DNA from: Streptomyces sp. NRRL F-525
GTDB lineage: Bacteria > Actinomycetota > Actinomycetes > Streptomycetales > Streptomycetaceae
Reading direction: 5' to 3'
Length of the DNA stretch: 64,000 nt
NCBI RefSeq assembly: GCF_000716605.1
Contig: NZ_JNXE01000036.1
Location: 42,315 to 106,314 of the forward strand
Position numbers and translations under genes: made by a program. Under the pieces are notes generated by a model that was not told the DNA's origin, did not search any database, and was given only the letters and a program-made list of their open reading frames with translations. Below, piece after piece: positions 41,379 to 50,090 of this stretch (positions are counted from its first letter, which is position 1; the number at the start of each line of letters is the position of its first letter).

Positions 41379-42359
41379 CTACGGCGCGACGAGCAGCACC
41401 TTGCCGATGTGCCCGCTGTCCTCCAGCACCTGGTGCGCGGTCCCGGCCTCGCTCATCGGCAGCTCGCGGTCGACGACCGGCCGGATCTGACCGGCCTCGA
41501 TCAGCGGCCACACATGCTCGCGTACGGCGGCGACGATGGCCGCCTTCTCGCCGAGCGGGCGGGCCCGCAGCGAGGTCGCGCTGATCGCGGCCCGCTTGCC
41601 GAGCAGCGTGGCGATGTTCAGCTCGGCCTTGATGCCGCCCTGCATGCCGATGATCGCGAGCCGCCCGTTGACGGCGAGGGCCTGGACGTTGCGGTCCAGG
41701 TACTTGGCGCCCATGTTGTCGAGGATGACGTCGGCGCCCGCACCGCCCGTGGCCTGCTGGAGCTCCGCGACGAAGTCCTGCTCGCGGTAGTTGATGAGGA
41801 TGTCGGCGCCCAACTCGGCGCAGTAGTCCAGCTTTTCCTTGGTGCCGGCGGTGACGGCGACCTTCGCGCCGACGGCCTTGGCGAGCTGGATCGCCATGGT
41901 GCCGATGCCGCTGGAACCGCCGTGCACGAGGAGCGTCTCGGCGGGGCGGAGGTGGGCGACCATGAACACGTTCGACCAGACCGTGCAGACCACCTCGGGC
42001 AGCGCGGCGGCCTGCTTCAGGTCGACACCGGCGGGCACGGGCAGCAACTGCCCCGCCGGAACGGCGACCTTCTCGGCGTAACCGCCGCCCGCGAGCAGCG
42101 CGCACACCTCGTCGCCGACCGACCAGCCGGACACCCCGGGGCCGATCTCGACGATCCGGCCGGAGCATTCGAGGCCGGGGTAGGAGGACGCGCCGGGCGG
42201 CGGGTCGTAGAAGCCCTGGCGCTGCATGATGTCGGCGCGGTTGACGGCGCTGGCCACCACCTCGACCACCACCTCGCCCTCGCCGGCGACCGGATCGGGG
42301 ACCTCGCCCCACACCAGTGCCTCGGGCCCACCAGGTTCGGAAATCGTGATCGCATGCAT
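41379..42359 (-). CDS. NAD(P)H-quinone oxidoreductase, MDR family
   Basis: A 326-aa zinc-less medium-chain reductase. An N-terminal GroES-like half (VNRADIMQRQGFYDPPPG is the quinone-oxidoreductase mark) and a Rossmann half with VHGGSSGIGTMAIQLAKAVG (about residues 142-161). It would reduce quinones or related enones with NADPH. A single gene, 72 bp from the K+ channel stop. Confidence 0.9.
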   Translation of the reverse strand: MHAITISEPGGPEALVWGEVPDPVAGEGEVVVEVVASAVNRADIMQRQGFYDPPPGASSYPGLECSGRIVEIGPGVSGWSVGDEVCALLAGGGYAEKVAVPAGQLLPVPAGVDLKQAAALPEVVCTVWSNVFMVAHLRPAETLLVHGGSSGIGTMAIQLAKAVGAKVAVTAGTKEKLDYCAELGADILINYREQDFVAELQQATGGAGADVILDNMGAKYLDRNVQALAVNGRLAIIGMQGGIKAELNIATLLGKRAAISATSLRARPLGEKAAIVAAVREHVWPLIEAGQIRPVVDRELPMSEAGTAHQVLEDSGHIGKVLLVAP

Positions 42360-42431
42360 GAGGCCGACGCTACTCCTCGTCCTCCGGCCGACCGCCGAAG
42401 GCGGGTCACTGCGGCGGCGGTCGGAGGCGTG

Positions 42432-43526
42432 TCACTCCGGCAGCGGCCGGGTGTCCGGCGCAACCTGCGAACCCGGCGAGACCCGCACGATCGTGATGAG
42501 CCGGTCCGTCAGCTGAAGCGTCCCGATGGCCGGGTCGTCGTAGCCGAGTACTCGATGTCCGCGTACGACGCTCACGACCAGGTCGTCCGTGTCGCGCGGG
42601 GACTTGCCGACCTCGGCCTTTATGACCGGGCGTTCGGTCATGTCGAGGCCGCTGCCCTGCTGGATGAGGTCCTCCATGACCATGCCGGCGGCGGGGCTGA
42701 GCACGGAGAGGCCGAGCAGGCGGCCGGCCGCGCTGGCGCTGGTGATGACGGCGTCGGCGCCGGACTGCTTGAGCAGCGGCGCGTTCTCCTCCTCGCGCAC
42801 GGCGGCCACGATCTTCGCGCTCCGGTTGAGCTGCCGGGCCGTGAGGGTCACCAGCACCGCCGTGTCGTCGCGCTGGGTCGCGATGATGATCTGCCGCGCC
42901 TTGTGCACCTCGGCGCGCTTGAGGACCTCGCTGCGGGTGGCGTCCCCGACGACGCCGACGTATCCCTGGCTGCTCGCCGCCTCGATCGCCTTGCCGCTGG
43001 GGTCGACCACGACGACCTGTTCCTTCTTCAGCCCCGTCGCGCACACGGTCTGGATCGCGGACCGCCCCTTCGTCCCGAAGCCGATGACGACGGTGTGATC
43101 CCGCAACGTGGACCTCCAGCGGTTGAGACGCCATTCCTCCCGCGTGCGTTCGGTGAGGACTTCGAGGGTGGTGCCGACGAGGACGATCAGGAAGAACACA
43201 CGCAGGGGCGTGACGACCAGGATGTTGGTGAGCCGGGCGCCGTCGCTGACCGGGGTGATGTCGCCGTAGCCGGTGGTCGAGAGGGTGACCGTGGCGTAGT
43301 AGAAGGCGTCGAGGAAGTCGACCGAGCCGTCCGAGTTGTCGTTGTAGCCCTCGTGGTCGGCGTAGACGATCAACGCGGTCGCGACCAGCAGGAACAGCGC
43401 GATGGACAGCCGTTTCGCGACCTGCTGGAAGGGGTGCTCGACCACTTTCTTCGGGAGTTCCACCCGATGGGTCACGAGATGTTCGTCCGCCTGGCGGGCG
43501 ATCGCATCATGGCCCGACTGTTTCAC
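42432..43526 (-). CDS. Potassium channel with RCK/TrkA domains
   Basis: A 364-aa two-helix channel. TM1 (RLSIALFLLVATALIVYAD), pore loop with selectivity filter STTGYGD near residue 88, TM2 (LTNILVVTPLRVFFLIVLVG), then RCK_N (HTVVIGFGTKGRSAIQT, a nucleotide-binding Rossmann start) and RCK_C. It would conduct K+ gated by cytosolic nucleotides or ions. GTG 43526 overlaps the moeA stop as GTGA; GTG 43535 is the alternative. Its start codon lies inside a perfect parS site. Confidence 0.9.
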   Translation of the reverse strand: MKQSGHDAIARQADEHLVTHRVELPKKVVEHPFQQVAKRLSIALFLLVATALIVYADHEGYNDNSDGSVDFLDAFYYATVTLSTTGYGDITPVSDGARLTNILVVTPLRVFFLIVLVGTTLEVLTERTREEWRLNRWRSTLRDHTVVIGFGTKGRSAIQTVCATGLKKEQVVVVDPSGKAIEAASSQGYVGVVGDATRSEVLKRAEVHKARQIIIATQRDDTAVLVTLTARQLNRSAKIVAAVREEENAPLLKQSGADAVITSASAAGRLLGLSVLSPAAGMVMEDLIQQGSGLDMTERPVIKAEVGKSPRDTDDLVVSVVRGHRVLGYDDPAIGTLQLTDRLITIVRVSPGSQVAPDTRPLPE

Positions 43527-43534
43527 GTGAAACA
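43519..43534. promoter_or_regulatory. parS: parS centromere site for ParB
   Basis: TGTTTCACGTGAAACA is a perfect 16-bp palindrome identical to the parS core GTTTCACGTGAAAC used by chromosomal ParB in Streptomyces and Bacillus. It overlaps the last codons of moeA (Cys-Phe-Thr-stop) and the start of the channel gene in another frame. In Streptomyces such sites cluster around oriC, which places the window on the origin side. I found no second copy here. Confidence 0.92.
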
Positions 43535-44908
43535 CACCCCGATCCCGGCGACCGCCCAGGGCAGGTCGATCAACTCCGCCTGCTGTCCCTGCCGCGCACC
43601 ACCCGGCGGTACGACCGCGAGCGCGTCGGCGGCCGCGATCCCGCGCAGCATCGCCGGGCCGTTGTAGTGCAACGGCACGGCGGAGTCGCCGCGCAGCACG
43701 GCGGGGATGAGCCGGGTGTCGTACGGGTGCCCGTGCACCGCGTCCTGGAGGGGCAGCGCGTACGGCTCCGGGGCGGGGTGTGCCGACAGGGTCCGCAGCA
43801 GCGGTTCGGCGAGGGTGAGCAGGCCGGAGATCGCCGCGAGGGGGTTGCCGGGCAGGCCGACGAGGTGCTGGTCGTCCTTGATGCGGGCCAGCAGCATGGG
43901 GTGGCCGGGGCGTACCTTCACACCGTCCACCAGGAGCTCGGCGCCCATGCCGCGCAGGGTGGGGTGGACGTGGTCGACCGGGCCGGAGGCGGTACCGCCG
44001 GTGGTGACGATGAGGTCGGCGGTGCTGCCGGTGATGGCCTTGTGCAGCGTCTTCGCGTCGTCGCGGAGCCGGCGGACCGCGATGACCTCGGCGCCGAGCG
44101 CGCGCAGCCAGGACGGCAGCATCGGCCCGAGCGCGTCCCGGATGAGCCCGTCCCGGGGCAGCCCCTCGGTGAGCAACTCGTCGCCCAGGATGAGGACTTC
44201 GACCCGGGGGCGGGGTACGACGGTGACCGTGTCGTACCCGGCGGCCGCGGCGAGGCCGAGCACCGCCGGGGTCACCAGCGTGCCGCCGGGCAGCAGATGG
44301 TCGCCGCTCCGGCACTCCTGGCCGCGCGGGCGGATGTCCTGGCCGTGCCCGACGTCCCTGGCCGCGTGGAGCCGCCCCTTGTCGTCGGTACGGCCGTGCT
44401 CGCTGCGGATGACGGCGGTGGCGTCCGCGGGGACCCGGGCGCCGGTCGCGATCCGTACGGCCTCGCCGTCGCTCAGCGGCTCGGCCTGCGTGTGCCCGGC
44501 GAGCACCCCGTCCTCGCGTACGGCCCAGGGGCCGGGGCCCGCGACCGCCCAGCCGTCCATCGCCGAGGTGTCGAACGAGGGCAGGTCGCTCAGGGCGACG
44601 AGCGGTGCGGCCAGGACGAGGCCGAGGGCGGAGTCGAGGGGCACGGAGACGGGGGCGCGGCGGGAACCGGTGCGTGCGGCGCGGCCGGCGATCGCGCGGG
44701 CCTCGGGCCAGGGGGTGGCCTTGTGCTGGTCGGTGTCGGGTTTGCGCGGGGTGCCCTGCGGTGAGTGCGCGGGTGAGGTCGAGGGTGGGGGCACGGCGGG
44801 GTCGCCGGAGCCGGTGCTGCCTTCGTTCACGAGGGCGAGGACCTCCTCGACGTCGAGGTCCTCGGCGTCCGGGGCGTGCTCACCGGCGTGAATTCCGCGC
44901 GCGGTCAT
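43523..44908 (-). CDS. moeA: Molybdopterin molybdotransferase
   Basis: A 461-aa MoeA that inserts molybdate into adenylylated molybdopterin. SAMDGWAV (substrate-site start), VLILGDELL, TTGGTASGPVDHVHPTL and GLPGNPLAAI are the MoeA/MogA motifs. The first 60 residues form an acidic/Pro-rich extension. ATG 44908 overlaps the MobA-like stop by ATGA, and its own stop overlaps the channel start. The gene therefore sits in a coupled row of mobA, moeA, channel. Confidence 0.9.
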   Translation of the reverse strand: MTARGIHAGEHAPDAEDLDVEEVLALVNEGSTGSGDPAVPPPSTSPAHSPQGTPRKPDTDQHKATPWPEARAIAGRAARTGSRRAPVSVPLDSALGLVLAAPLVALSDLPSFDTSAMDGWAVAGPGPWAVREDGVLAGHTQAEPLSDGEAVRIATGARVPADATAVIRSEHGRTDDKGRLHAARDVGHGQDIRPRGQECRSGDHLLPGGTLVTPAVLGLAAAAGYDTVTVVPRPRVEVLILGDELLTEGLPRDGLIRDALGPMLPSWLRALGAEVIAVRRLRDDAKTLHKAITGSTADLIVTTGGTASGPVDHVHPTLRGMGAELLVDGVKVRPGHPMLLARIKDDQHLVGLPGNPLAAISGLLTLAEPLLRTLSAHPAPEPYALPLQDAVHGHPYDTRLIPAVLRGDSAVPLHYNGPAMLRGIAAADALAVVPPGGARQGQQAELIDLPWAVAGIGVCFT

Positions 44909-45834
44909 CCGGCGGCGTCCGGACCCGGGGCGGCCTGTGGAGCATCGGCCTTGGCGTCGGACGGGGCTTCCGGGGTGTCCTCGTCGGCCCAGCGCAGCGC
45001 GAGCGCGGCGGCCTTGCGGGCGGCCTCGGCGACGGCTTCGGGGCCGCCCTTGCCCTGCGCCGCCGCGTAACCGACCAGGAAGGTGGTCAGCGGTGCGGCG
45101 GGCCTGGCCACCCCGTGGGCGGCGTCGCGGGCGAGGTCGAGCAGGATGCCGGTGTCGACGTCCAGGTCGATGCCCAGTTCGTCCTTGACTGCGGAAATCC
45201 ATTCATCCAACACGTGCCCATGCTCCCTGATGCGTGCCCTGGCGGTGGCGAGGTCGTCCCAGGTGTCGCAGTCGAAGGACGCGACGGGGTCGGGGACGCG
45301 GGTGAGATCGAGTGCGGCGGTCAGCCGACGCAGAGGCAGTCCGGTGAGGGCGCCTTGCTCTGAGGTGAGTGCGGTGAGTTCGCGGCGGAGGGCCGACGCG
45401 CGATATGCGGCGACGAGCGGCTGGTCACGCCCGTCCGCGTCGGTGAGCAGCGCCCCTTCGGCGCCGCTGCTCCGCAGGACGGTCAACAGCCGCCGTACGG
45501 TGGCCACTTCGAGGAACGGCAGGTCGGCGGAGAGGGCCACGACGACATCGGCGGTGGTGTGCCGCAGACCGGCGTCGAGCGCGGCGACCGGGCCCGCGCC
45601 GGGCGGTTCCTCACGCGCCCAGCGCACCGGCCGGGCGGTGGGCCTCGGGTCGGCTACGACGACGGTGGTCCCGGCGTCCGCGCAGGCGGCGAGCACCCGG
45701 TCGAGCAGGGCCCGGCCGCCCACCCGCAACCCGGGCTTGTCGGCACCCCCGAGGCGCCGGGCGGCACCACCGGCGAGCACGACGGCGTCGTAGGAGGCGT
45801 CGTGAGCGGCGTCGGGGGGCTCGTGCGCGGTCAC
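44905..45834 (-). CDS. MobA-like nucleotidyltransferase fused to DUF6457
   Basis: A 309-aa two-part protein. Residues 15-195 form a MobA-type NTP transferase: VVLAGGAARRLGGADKPGL is the LAGGxSxRxGxDK signature, and ALSADLPFL is the metal-site Asp. Residues 205-300 are a DUF6457-like helical domain (VLDEWISAVKDELGIDLDVD; LTTFLVGYAAAQGKGGPEAV). It probably attaches GMP to molybdopterin. Coupled to moeA; 54 bp behind E2 of bkd cluster 2. Confidence 0.88.
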   Translation of the reverse strand: MTAHEPPDAAHDASYDAVVLAGGAARRLGGADKPGLRVGGRALLDRVLAACADAGTTVVVADPRPTARPVRWAREEPPGAGPVAALDAGLRHTTADVVVALSADLPFLEVATVRRLLTVLRSSGAEGALLTDADGRDQPLVAAYRASALRRELTALTSEQGALTGLPLRRLTAALDLTRVPDPVASFDCDTWDDLATARARIREHGHVLDEWISAVKDELGIDLDVDTGILLDLARDAAHGVARPAAPLTTFLVGYAAAQGKGGPEAVAEAARKAAALALRWADEDTPEAPSDAKADAPQAAPGPDAAG

Positions 45835-45888
45835 CCCCCGAGTATGCGTCCCGCCCTGATCACAGGGAACTCGCCCGCGCCGCCGTGA

Positions 45889-47274
45889 TCACAGGTTGCG
45901 CAGCAGGACCGCCGGCTGTTCCACGCAGTCCGCCACATACCGCAGGAAACCGCCCGCCGTGCCGCCGTCGCACACCCGGTGGTCGAAGGTGAGCGAGAGC
46001 TGGACGACCTGCCGGACCGCCAACTCGCCCTCGTGCACCCAGGGTTTGGGGACGATACGGCCGACGCCGAGCATGGCCGCCTCGGGGTGGTTGATGATCG
46101 GCGTGGAACCGTCGACGCCGAACACGCCGTAGTTGTTGAGCGTGAAGGTCCCGCCGGTGAGGTCCGCGGGCGTCAGCGTCCCGGTCCGGGCCGCCTCGGT
46201 CAGCCGCCCGAACTCCGCGCTCAGCGCCTCCGCGTCCCGCGCGTGCGCGTCCCGTACGACGGGCACGACCAGCCCGCGCTCGGTCTGCGCGGCGAAGCCG
46301 AGGTGGACCCGGTCGAACCGGACGATCTCCCGCGCCTCCATGTCCACGCTGGAGTTGAGCTCCGGGAACCGGGCCAGCGCGGCCGTGCAGATCCTGGCGA
46401 GGAGCGCGAGCACGGAGATCTTGGGGCCACCGGCGGCGTTCATGGCCGCGCGGGCACGCATCAGCTCCGTCGCGTCGGCGTCCACCCAGCAGGTCGCGTC
46501 GGGGATCTCCCGGCGGCTGCGGGAGAGCTTGTCGGCTACGGCGCCACGGATGCCGCGGAGGGGGGTGCGGGTGACTCCGTCGGTGGGGGTCGCGGGCGCG
46601 GCCTTCGCCTCGGGGAGCGGGGCCTTGGGGTCGGGGAGTGTGGCCGGGGGCAGGAGGGTCGCTTCCTGGGCGATCGCCTCCTGGGCCGCCGCCGCGCGGA
46701 GCGCCTGCTCGACGTCCGCCCGGAGGATCAGGCCGTCGCGTCCGGAGCCGGTCAACTCCCTTAGTTCCAGGCCGTTCTCGCGCGCGAGGCGTCGGACGAG
46801 GGGGGAGATCACGGGTACGGGACCGTCGTCGCGGGGGCCGGTCCCGGCGGCGGGGGCAGGAGCGGGGGCTTGGGCGGGGGCGTCCGCCACCGAGGTCACA
46901 ACATCCGCCGCCATCCGCCGTACTCGCCGCCGCCTCGCCGGAGGCGCGCCCGTGCCGTAGCCCACCAGCACGTTCCCCGAGCCCTCGGTCTCAGCCTCGA
47001 CATCGGACGCCGGTGCCCCCACCGCGACCGTCAACAGCGGGGAACCGACGGGCAGTTCCGTGCCCTCCTCGCCGAAGCGGGCCGTGACGACACCGCCGTA
47101 GGGGCACGGCACCTCGACCATCGCCTTGGCCGTCTCGACCTCGACGACGGGCTGGTCGATGGCGACGACGTCGCCGACCTCGACCAGCCAGCGCACGATC
47201 TCCGCCTCGGTGAGGCCCTCGCCGAGGTCGGGGAGCTTGAACTCCAGGCTGTACATATTAGAAGCGTGTGCCAT
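45889..47274 (-). CDS. bkdC: Branched-chain 2-oxo acid dehydrogenase E2, cluster 2
   Basis: A 461-aa dihydrolipoyl acyltransferase. Lipoyl domain with VETAKAMVEVP (lipoyl Lys near residue 47), peripheral-binding domain (ISPLVRRLARENGLELRELT), and a catalytic domain ending in TFDHRVCDGG. The linker is rich in Ala/Pro. Start ATG 47274 overlaps the E1 beta stop as TGATG. Differs clearly in sequence from the cluster 1 E2, so it is an old paralogue. Confidence 0.9.
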   Translation of the reverse strand: MAHASNMYSLEFKLPDLGEGLTEAEIVRWLVEVGDVVAIDQPVVEVETAKAMVEVPCPYGGVVTARFGEEGTELPVGSPLLTVAVGAPASDVEAETEGSGNVLVGYGTGAPPARRRRVRRMAADVVTSVADAPAQAPAPAPAAGTGPRDDGPVPVISPLVRRLARENGLELRELTGSGRDGLILRADVEQALRAAAAQEAIAQEATLLPPATLPDPKAPLPEAKAAPATPTDGVTRTPLRGIRGAVADKLSRSRREIPDATCWVDADATELMRARAAMNAAGGPKISVLALLARICTAALARFPELNSSVDMEAREIVRFDRVHLGFAAQTERGLVVPVVRDAHARDAEALSAEFGRLTEAARTGTLTPADLTGGTFTLNNYGVFGVDGSTPIINHPEAAMLGVGRIVPKPWVHEGELAVRQVVQLSLTFDHRVCDGGTAGGFLRYVADCVEQPAVLLRNL

Positions 47275-48278
47275 CAGTTGTCCGCCTCCCACTGGAGCCG
47301 TCCCACGGCGTCCAGGATCCGGTCGACGCCGGGCAGATGGTGCCGCTCCAGCATCGGCGGCGGATACGGGATGTCGAAACCGGCGACGCGCAGCACCGGC
47401 GCCTCCAGGTGGTGGAAGCAGCGCTCGGTGACGCGGGCCGCGATCTCGCCGCCCGGGCCGCCGTAGCCGCCCGACTCGTGCACGACGAGCGCGCGGCCGG
47501 TGCGCCGTACGGACGCGCAGACCGTCTCGTCGTCGAACGGCACCAGGGAGCGCAGGTCGACGACTTCGAGGTCCCAGCCCTCGGCCCGGGCCGCCTCGGC
47601 GGCTTCTAGGCAGACGGGGAGGGAAGGGCCGTAGGTGATGAGGGTGGCGCTGCGGCCGGGGCGGCGGACCACGGCGCGGCCTATGGGTTCAACGGGTGAC
47701 GGCTCGTCGGGGTTCCAGGTGTCCTTCGACCAGTACAGACGCTTGGGCTCCAGGAAGACGACGGGGTCGTCGGAGGCGATGGAGGCGCGCAGCAGGCCAT
47801 AGGCGTCGGCGACTGTGGCGGGGGTGACGACATGGAGGCCCGGGGTGGCCATGTAGTACGCCTCGGAGGAGTCGCTGTGGTGCTCGACGCCGCCGATGCC
47901 TCCCCCGTAGGGGACGCGGATGGTGATCGGGAGGGGCATGGCGCCGCGGGTGCGGTTGCGCATGCGGGAGACGTGGCTGATCAGCTGCTCGAACGCCGGG
48001 TAGGCGAAGGCGTCGAACTGCATCTCCACGACCGGGCGCAGACCGTACATCGCCATGCCGACGGCCGTGCCGAGGATGCCCGCCTCGGCGAGCGGGGTGT
48101 CCGTGCAGCGGTCCTCGCCGAACTCCTTGGCGAGGCCGTCGGTGACCCGGAAGACGCCGCCGAGGGTGCCGACGTCCTCGCCCATGACGTGCACGGTGGG
48201 GTCGGCGGCCATGGCGTCGCGCAACGCGCGCGTGAGGGCCTGCGCCATGGTGGCCGGTTTGAGGGCGACGGTGGTCAT
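47274..48278 (-). CDS. bkdB: Branched-chain 2-oxo acid dehydrogenase E1 beta, cluster 2
   Basis: A 334-aa beta chain. VMGEDVGTLGGVFRVTDGLA, CTDTPLAEAGILGTAVGMA and PYGGGIGGVEHHSDSSEAYY are present, and the C-terminal domain ends in VAGFDIPYPPPML. Overlaps both neighbours as TGATG at each junction, showing full translational coupling from E1 alpha to E2. Confidence 0.92.
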   Translation of the reverse strand: MTTVALKPATMAQALTRALRDAMAADPTVHVMGEDVGTLGGVFRVTDGLAKEFGEDRCTDTPLAEAGILGTAVGMAMYGLRPVVEMQFDAFAYPAFEQLISHVSRMRNRTRGAMPLPITIRVPYGGGIGGVEHHSDSSEAYYMATPGLHVVTPATVADAYGLLRASIASDDPVVFLEPKRLYWSKDTWNPDEPSPVEPIGRAVVRRPGRSATLITYGPSLPVCLEAAEAARAEGWDLEVVDLRSLVPFDDETVCASVRRTGRALVVHESGGYGGPGGEIAARVTERCFHHLEAPVLRVAGFDIPYPPPMLERHHLPGVDRILDAVGRLQWEADN

Positions 48279-49411
48279 CAGTGCGTCCCCTCGCGCTCGG
48301 CCGCCAGCTCCGCCGCCAACTGTTCGCGCTGTTCGCGCAGTTGGGGAGTGGGCTCGGCGTACACGTGGGCGAACAGGTCCATGGGGTCGAGCACCGGGTC
48401 CTGGTTCATGTGCGCGCGCAGCTCGGCCGCCATGGTCTCGGCGGCGTCGCGCGCGGCCTTGATGCCGTCCTCGTCGATGAGCCCGCGCTCGGTGAGTTCG
48501 TGCTCCAGGAGGGCGATCGGGTCGTGCGCACGCCAGGCCTCGACCTCGGTGTCGCCGCGGTAGCGGGTCGCGTCGTCGGCATTGGTGTGGGCCTCGATGC
48601 GGTACGTGATGGCCTCGACCAGCGTGGGACCGCCACCCTCGCGCGCGTGCCGTACGGCGTCGGCGAGGACCTCGTGCACGGCGGCCGCGTCGTTGCCGTC
48701 GACCAGGCGGCCGGGCATGCCGTAGCCGACGGCCTTGTGGGCCAGGGAGGGGGCCGCGGTCTGCTTGGCGAGAGGGACGGAGATCGCGAAGCCGTTGTTC
48801 TGGACGAGGAAGACGACCGGGGCCTGCCAGACGGCGGCGAAGTTCAGCGCCTCATGGAAGTCGCCCTCGCTGGTGCCGCCGTCGCCGACCATGGCGAGCG
48901 CGACCACGTCGTCGCCCTTGAGACGGGCCGCGTGCGCGAGGCCGACGGCGTGCGGGAGTTGGGTGGCGAGCGGGGTGCTCAGGGGGGCGATGCGGTGCTC
49001 GCGCGGGTCGTAGCCGGTGTGCCAGTCGCCGCGCAGCAGGGTCAGGGCCTGCACGGGGTCCAGGCCGCGGGCGACGGCGGCGAGCGTGTCGCGGTAGCTG
49101 GGGAAGAGCCAGTCCTGCTCCTGGAGGACCAGCGCGGCGGCGACCTCGCAGGCCTCCTGGCCGGTGGTGGAGGGGTACACGGCGAGGCGGCCCTGCTTGG
49201 TGAGGGCGGTGGCCTGCGCGTTGTACCTGCGGCCGCGCACCAGCTCGGCGTAGAGCCGGCGCAGCAGCGCGGGGTCGGCCTGCGCGGCCGCCTCGGTGCC
49301 GAGCACGCGGTACGGCGCGGCGTCGGGCAGCAGCGGCGCGGGGTCCGTGCGCGGCTGCCAGGCGGGCGGCGGTGTGGGCCGGTACGCGCCCCGCTGCTCC
49401 ATGACCGTCAT
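48278..49411 (-). CDS. bkdA: Branched-chain 2-oxo acid dehydrogenase E1 alpha, cluster 2
   Basis: A 377-aa alpha chain with the TPP site at AMVGDGGTSEGDFHEALNF (about residue 180) to QNNGFAIS, and EAHTNADDATRYRGD in the loop region. Some annotations would call it pyruvate dehydrogenase E1 alpha. The adjacent E2 and the Lrp regulator point to branched 2-oxo acids. ATG 49411 is preceded by GGAGGTG. First gene of the cluster; a PaaR-like palindrome lies 60 bp upstream. Confidence 0.88.
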   Translation of the reverse strand: MTVMEQRGAYRPTPPPAWQPRTDPAPLLPDAAPYRVLGTEAAAQADPALLRRLYAELVRGRRYNAQATALTKQGRLAVYPSTTGQEACEVAAALVLQEQDWLFPSYRDTLAAVARGLDPVQALTLLRGDWHTGYDPREHRIAPLSTPLATQLPHAVGLAHAARLKGDDVVALAMVGDGGTSEGDFHEALNFAAVWQAPVVFLVQNNGFAISVPLAKQTAAPSLAHKAVGYGMPGRLVDGNDAAAVHEVLADAVRHAREGGGPTLVEAITYRIEAHTNADDATRYRGDTEVEAWRAHDPIALLEHELTERGLIDEDGIKAARDAAETMAAELRAHMNQDPVLDPMDLFAHVYAEPTPQLREQREQLAAELAAEREGTH

Positions 49412-49470
49412 GACGGCACCTCCTCGTGGGAGTGGCTCGAAGAGGCGCGTCGGACGTGCCGCGCCTCCCT

Positions 49471-49484
49471 ACCGATTGTTCGGT
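49471..49484. promoter_or_regulatory. PaaR-like palindrome before bkd cluster 2
   Basis: ACCGATTGTTCGGT fits ACCGnnCGnnCGGT with one centre mismatch (TG for CG). It lies 60 bp before the E1 alpha start and about 100 bp before the divergent Lrp gene. Confidence 0.5.
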
Positions 49485-49518
49485 CGTCGGCACATTTTGG
49501 CTACAGGCACCTCCAGGC

Positions 49519-49527
49519 TGTGGACAA
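49519..49527 (-). promoter_or_regulatory. DnaA-box-like 9-mer
   Basis: TGTGGACAA is the exact complement of TTGTCCACA, the preferred Streptomyces DnaA box. It lies in the divergent promoter region of bkd cluster 2 and the Lrp gene. A chance match is possible. Confidence 0.4.
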
Positions 49528-49585
49528 ACGGTTCTCCACAACCTGAAATGAACGCAGTACGTCCATGGTAGGGAGGCGGGGGGAC

Positions 49586-50086
49586 ATGGCACCTGAACAA
49601 ATGGCCGAAGGCCCGGAGGCGGGCAACGCCCTGCCGCCCCCGCGCCCGCTCGACGCCATTGATCAGGACATCCTGCAGATGCTCCAGGCGGACGGCCGCG
49701 CGTCGATAAGGTCGGTCGCCGAACGGGTGCACGTCTCCCGCGCCAACGCCTACGCGCGGATCAACCGGCTCATCGAGGACGGCGTCATCCGCGGTTTCGG
49801 CGCCCGGGTCGACCACGAACGCGCGGGTCAGGGCACCTCGGCGTACATCACCCTGAAGATCGTGCAGAACTCCTGGCGCACGGTCCGCGAGCAGCTGAGA
49901 CTGCTCCCCGGGGCCTCGCACATCGCGCTGGTGGGCGGTGACTTCGACGTCCTCCTGCTGGTGCACACGCCGGACAACAGGGCGCTGCGCGAGCTCGTCC
50001 TCACCCGGCTCCAGGCGATCCCCGAGGTGCTCAGCTCACGCACGCTGCTGGTCTTCGAGGAGGAGGACCTGGAGCCCCAGAGCTGA
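49586..50086 (+). CDS. Lrp/AsnC-family regulator, probable BkdR
   Basis: A 166-aa protein with an N-terminal helix-turn-helix (IDQDILQMLQADGRASIRSV; VHVSRANAYARINRLIEDG) and a C-terminal RAM ligand domain (GTSAYITLKIVQ; HIALVGGDFDVLLLVHTPDN). ATG 49586 follows GGGAGGCGG. Lrp-type regulators next to bkd genes usually sense branched amino acids or their keto acids. Divergent from bkd cluster 2. Confidence 0.9.
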   Translation: MAPEQMAEGPEAGNALPPPRPLDAIDQDILQMLQADGRASIRSVAERVHVSRANAYARINRLIEDGVIRGFGARVDHERAGQGTSAYITLKIVQNSWRTVREQLRLLPGASHIALVGGDFDVLLLVHTPDNRALRELVLTRLQAIPEVLSSRTLLVFEEEDLEPQS

Positions 50087-50090
50087 CCCG

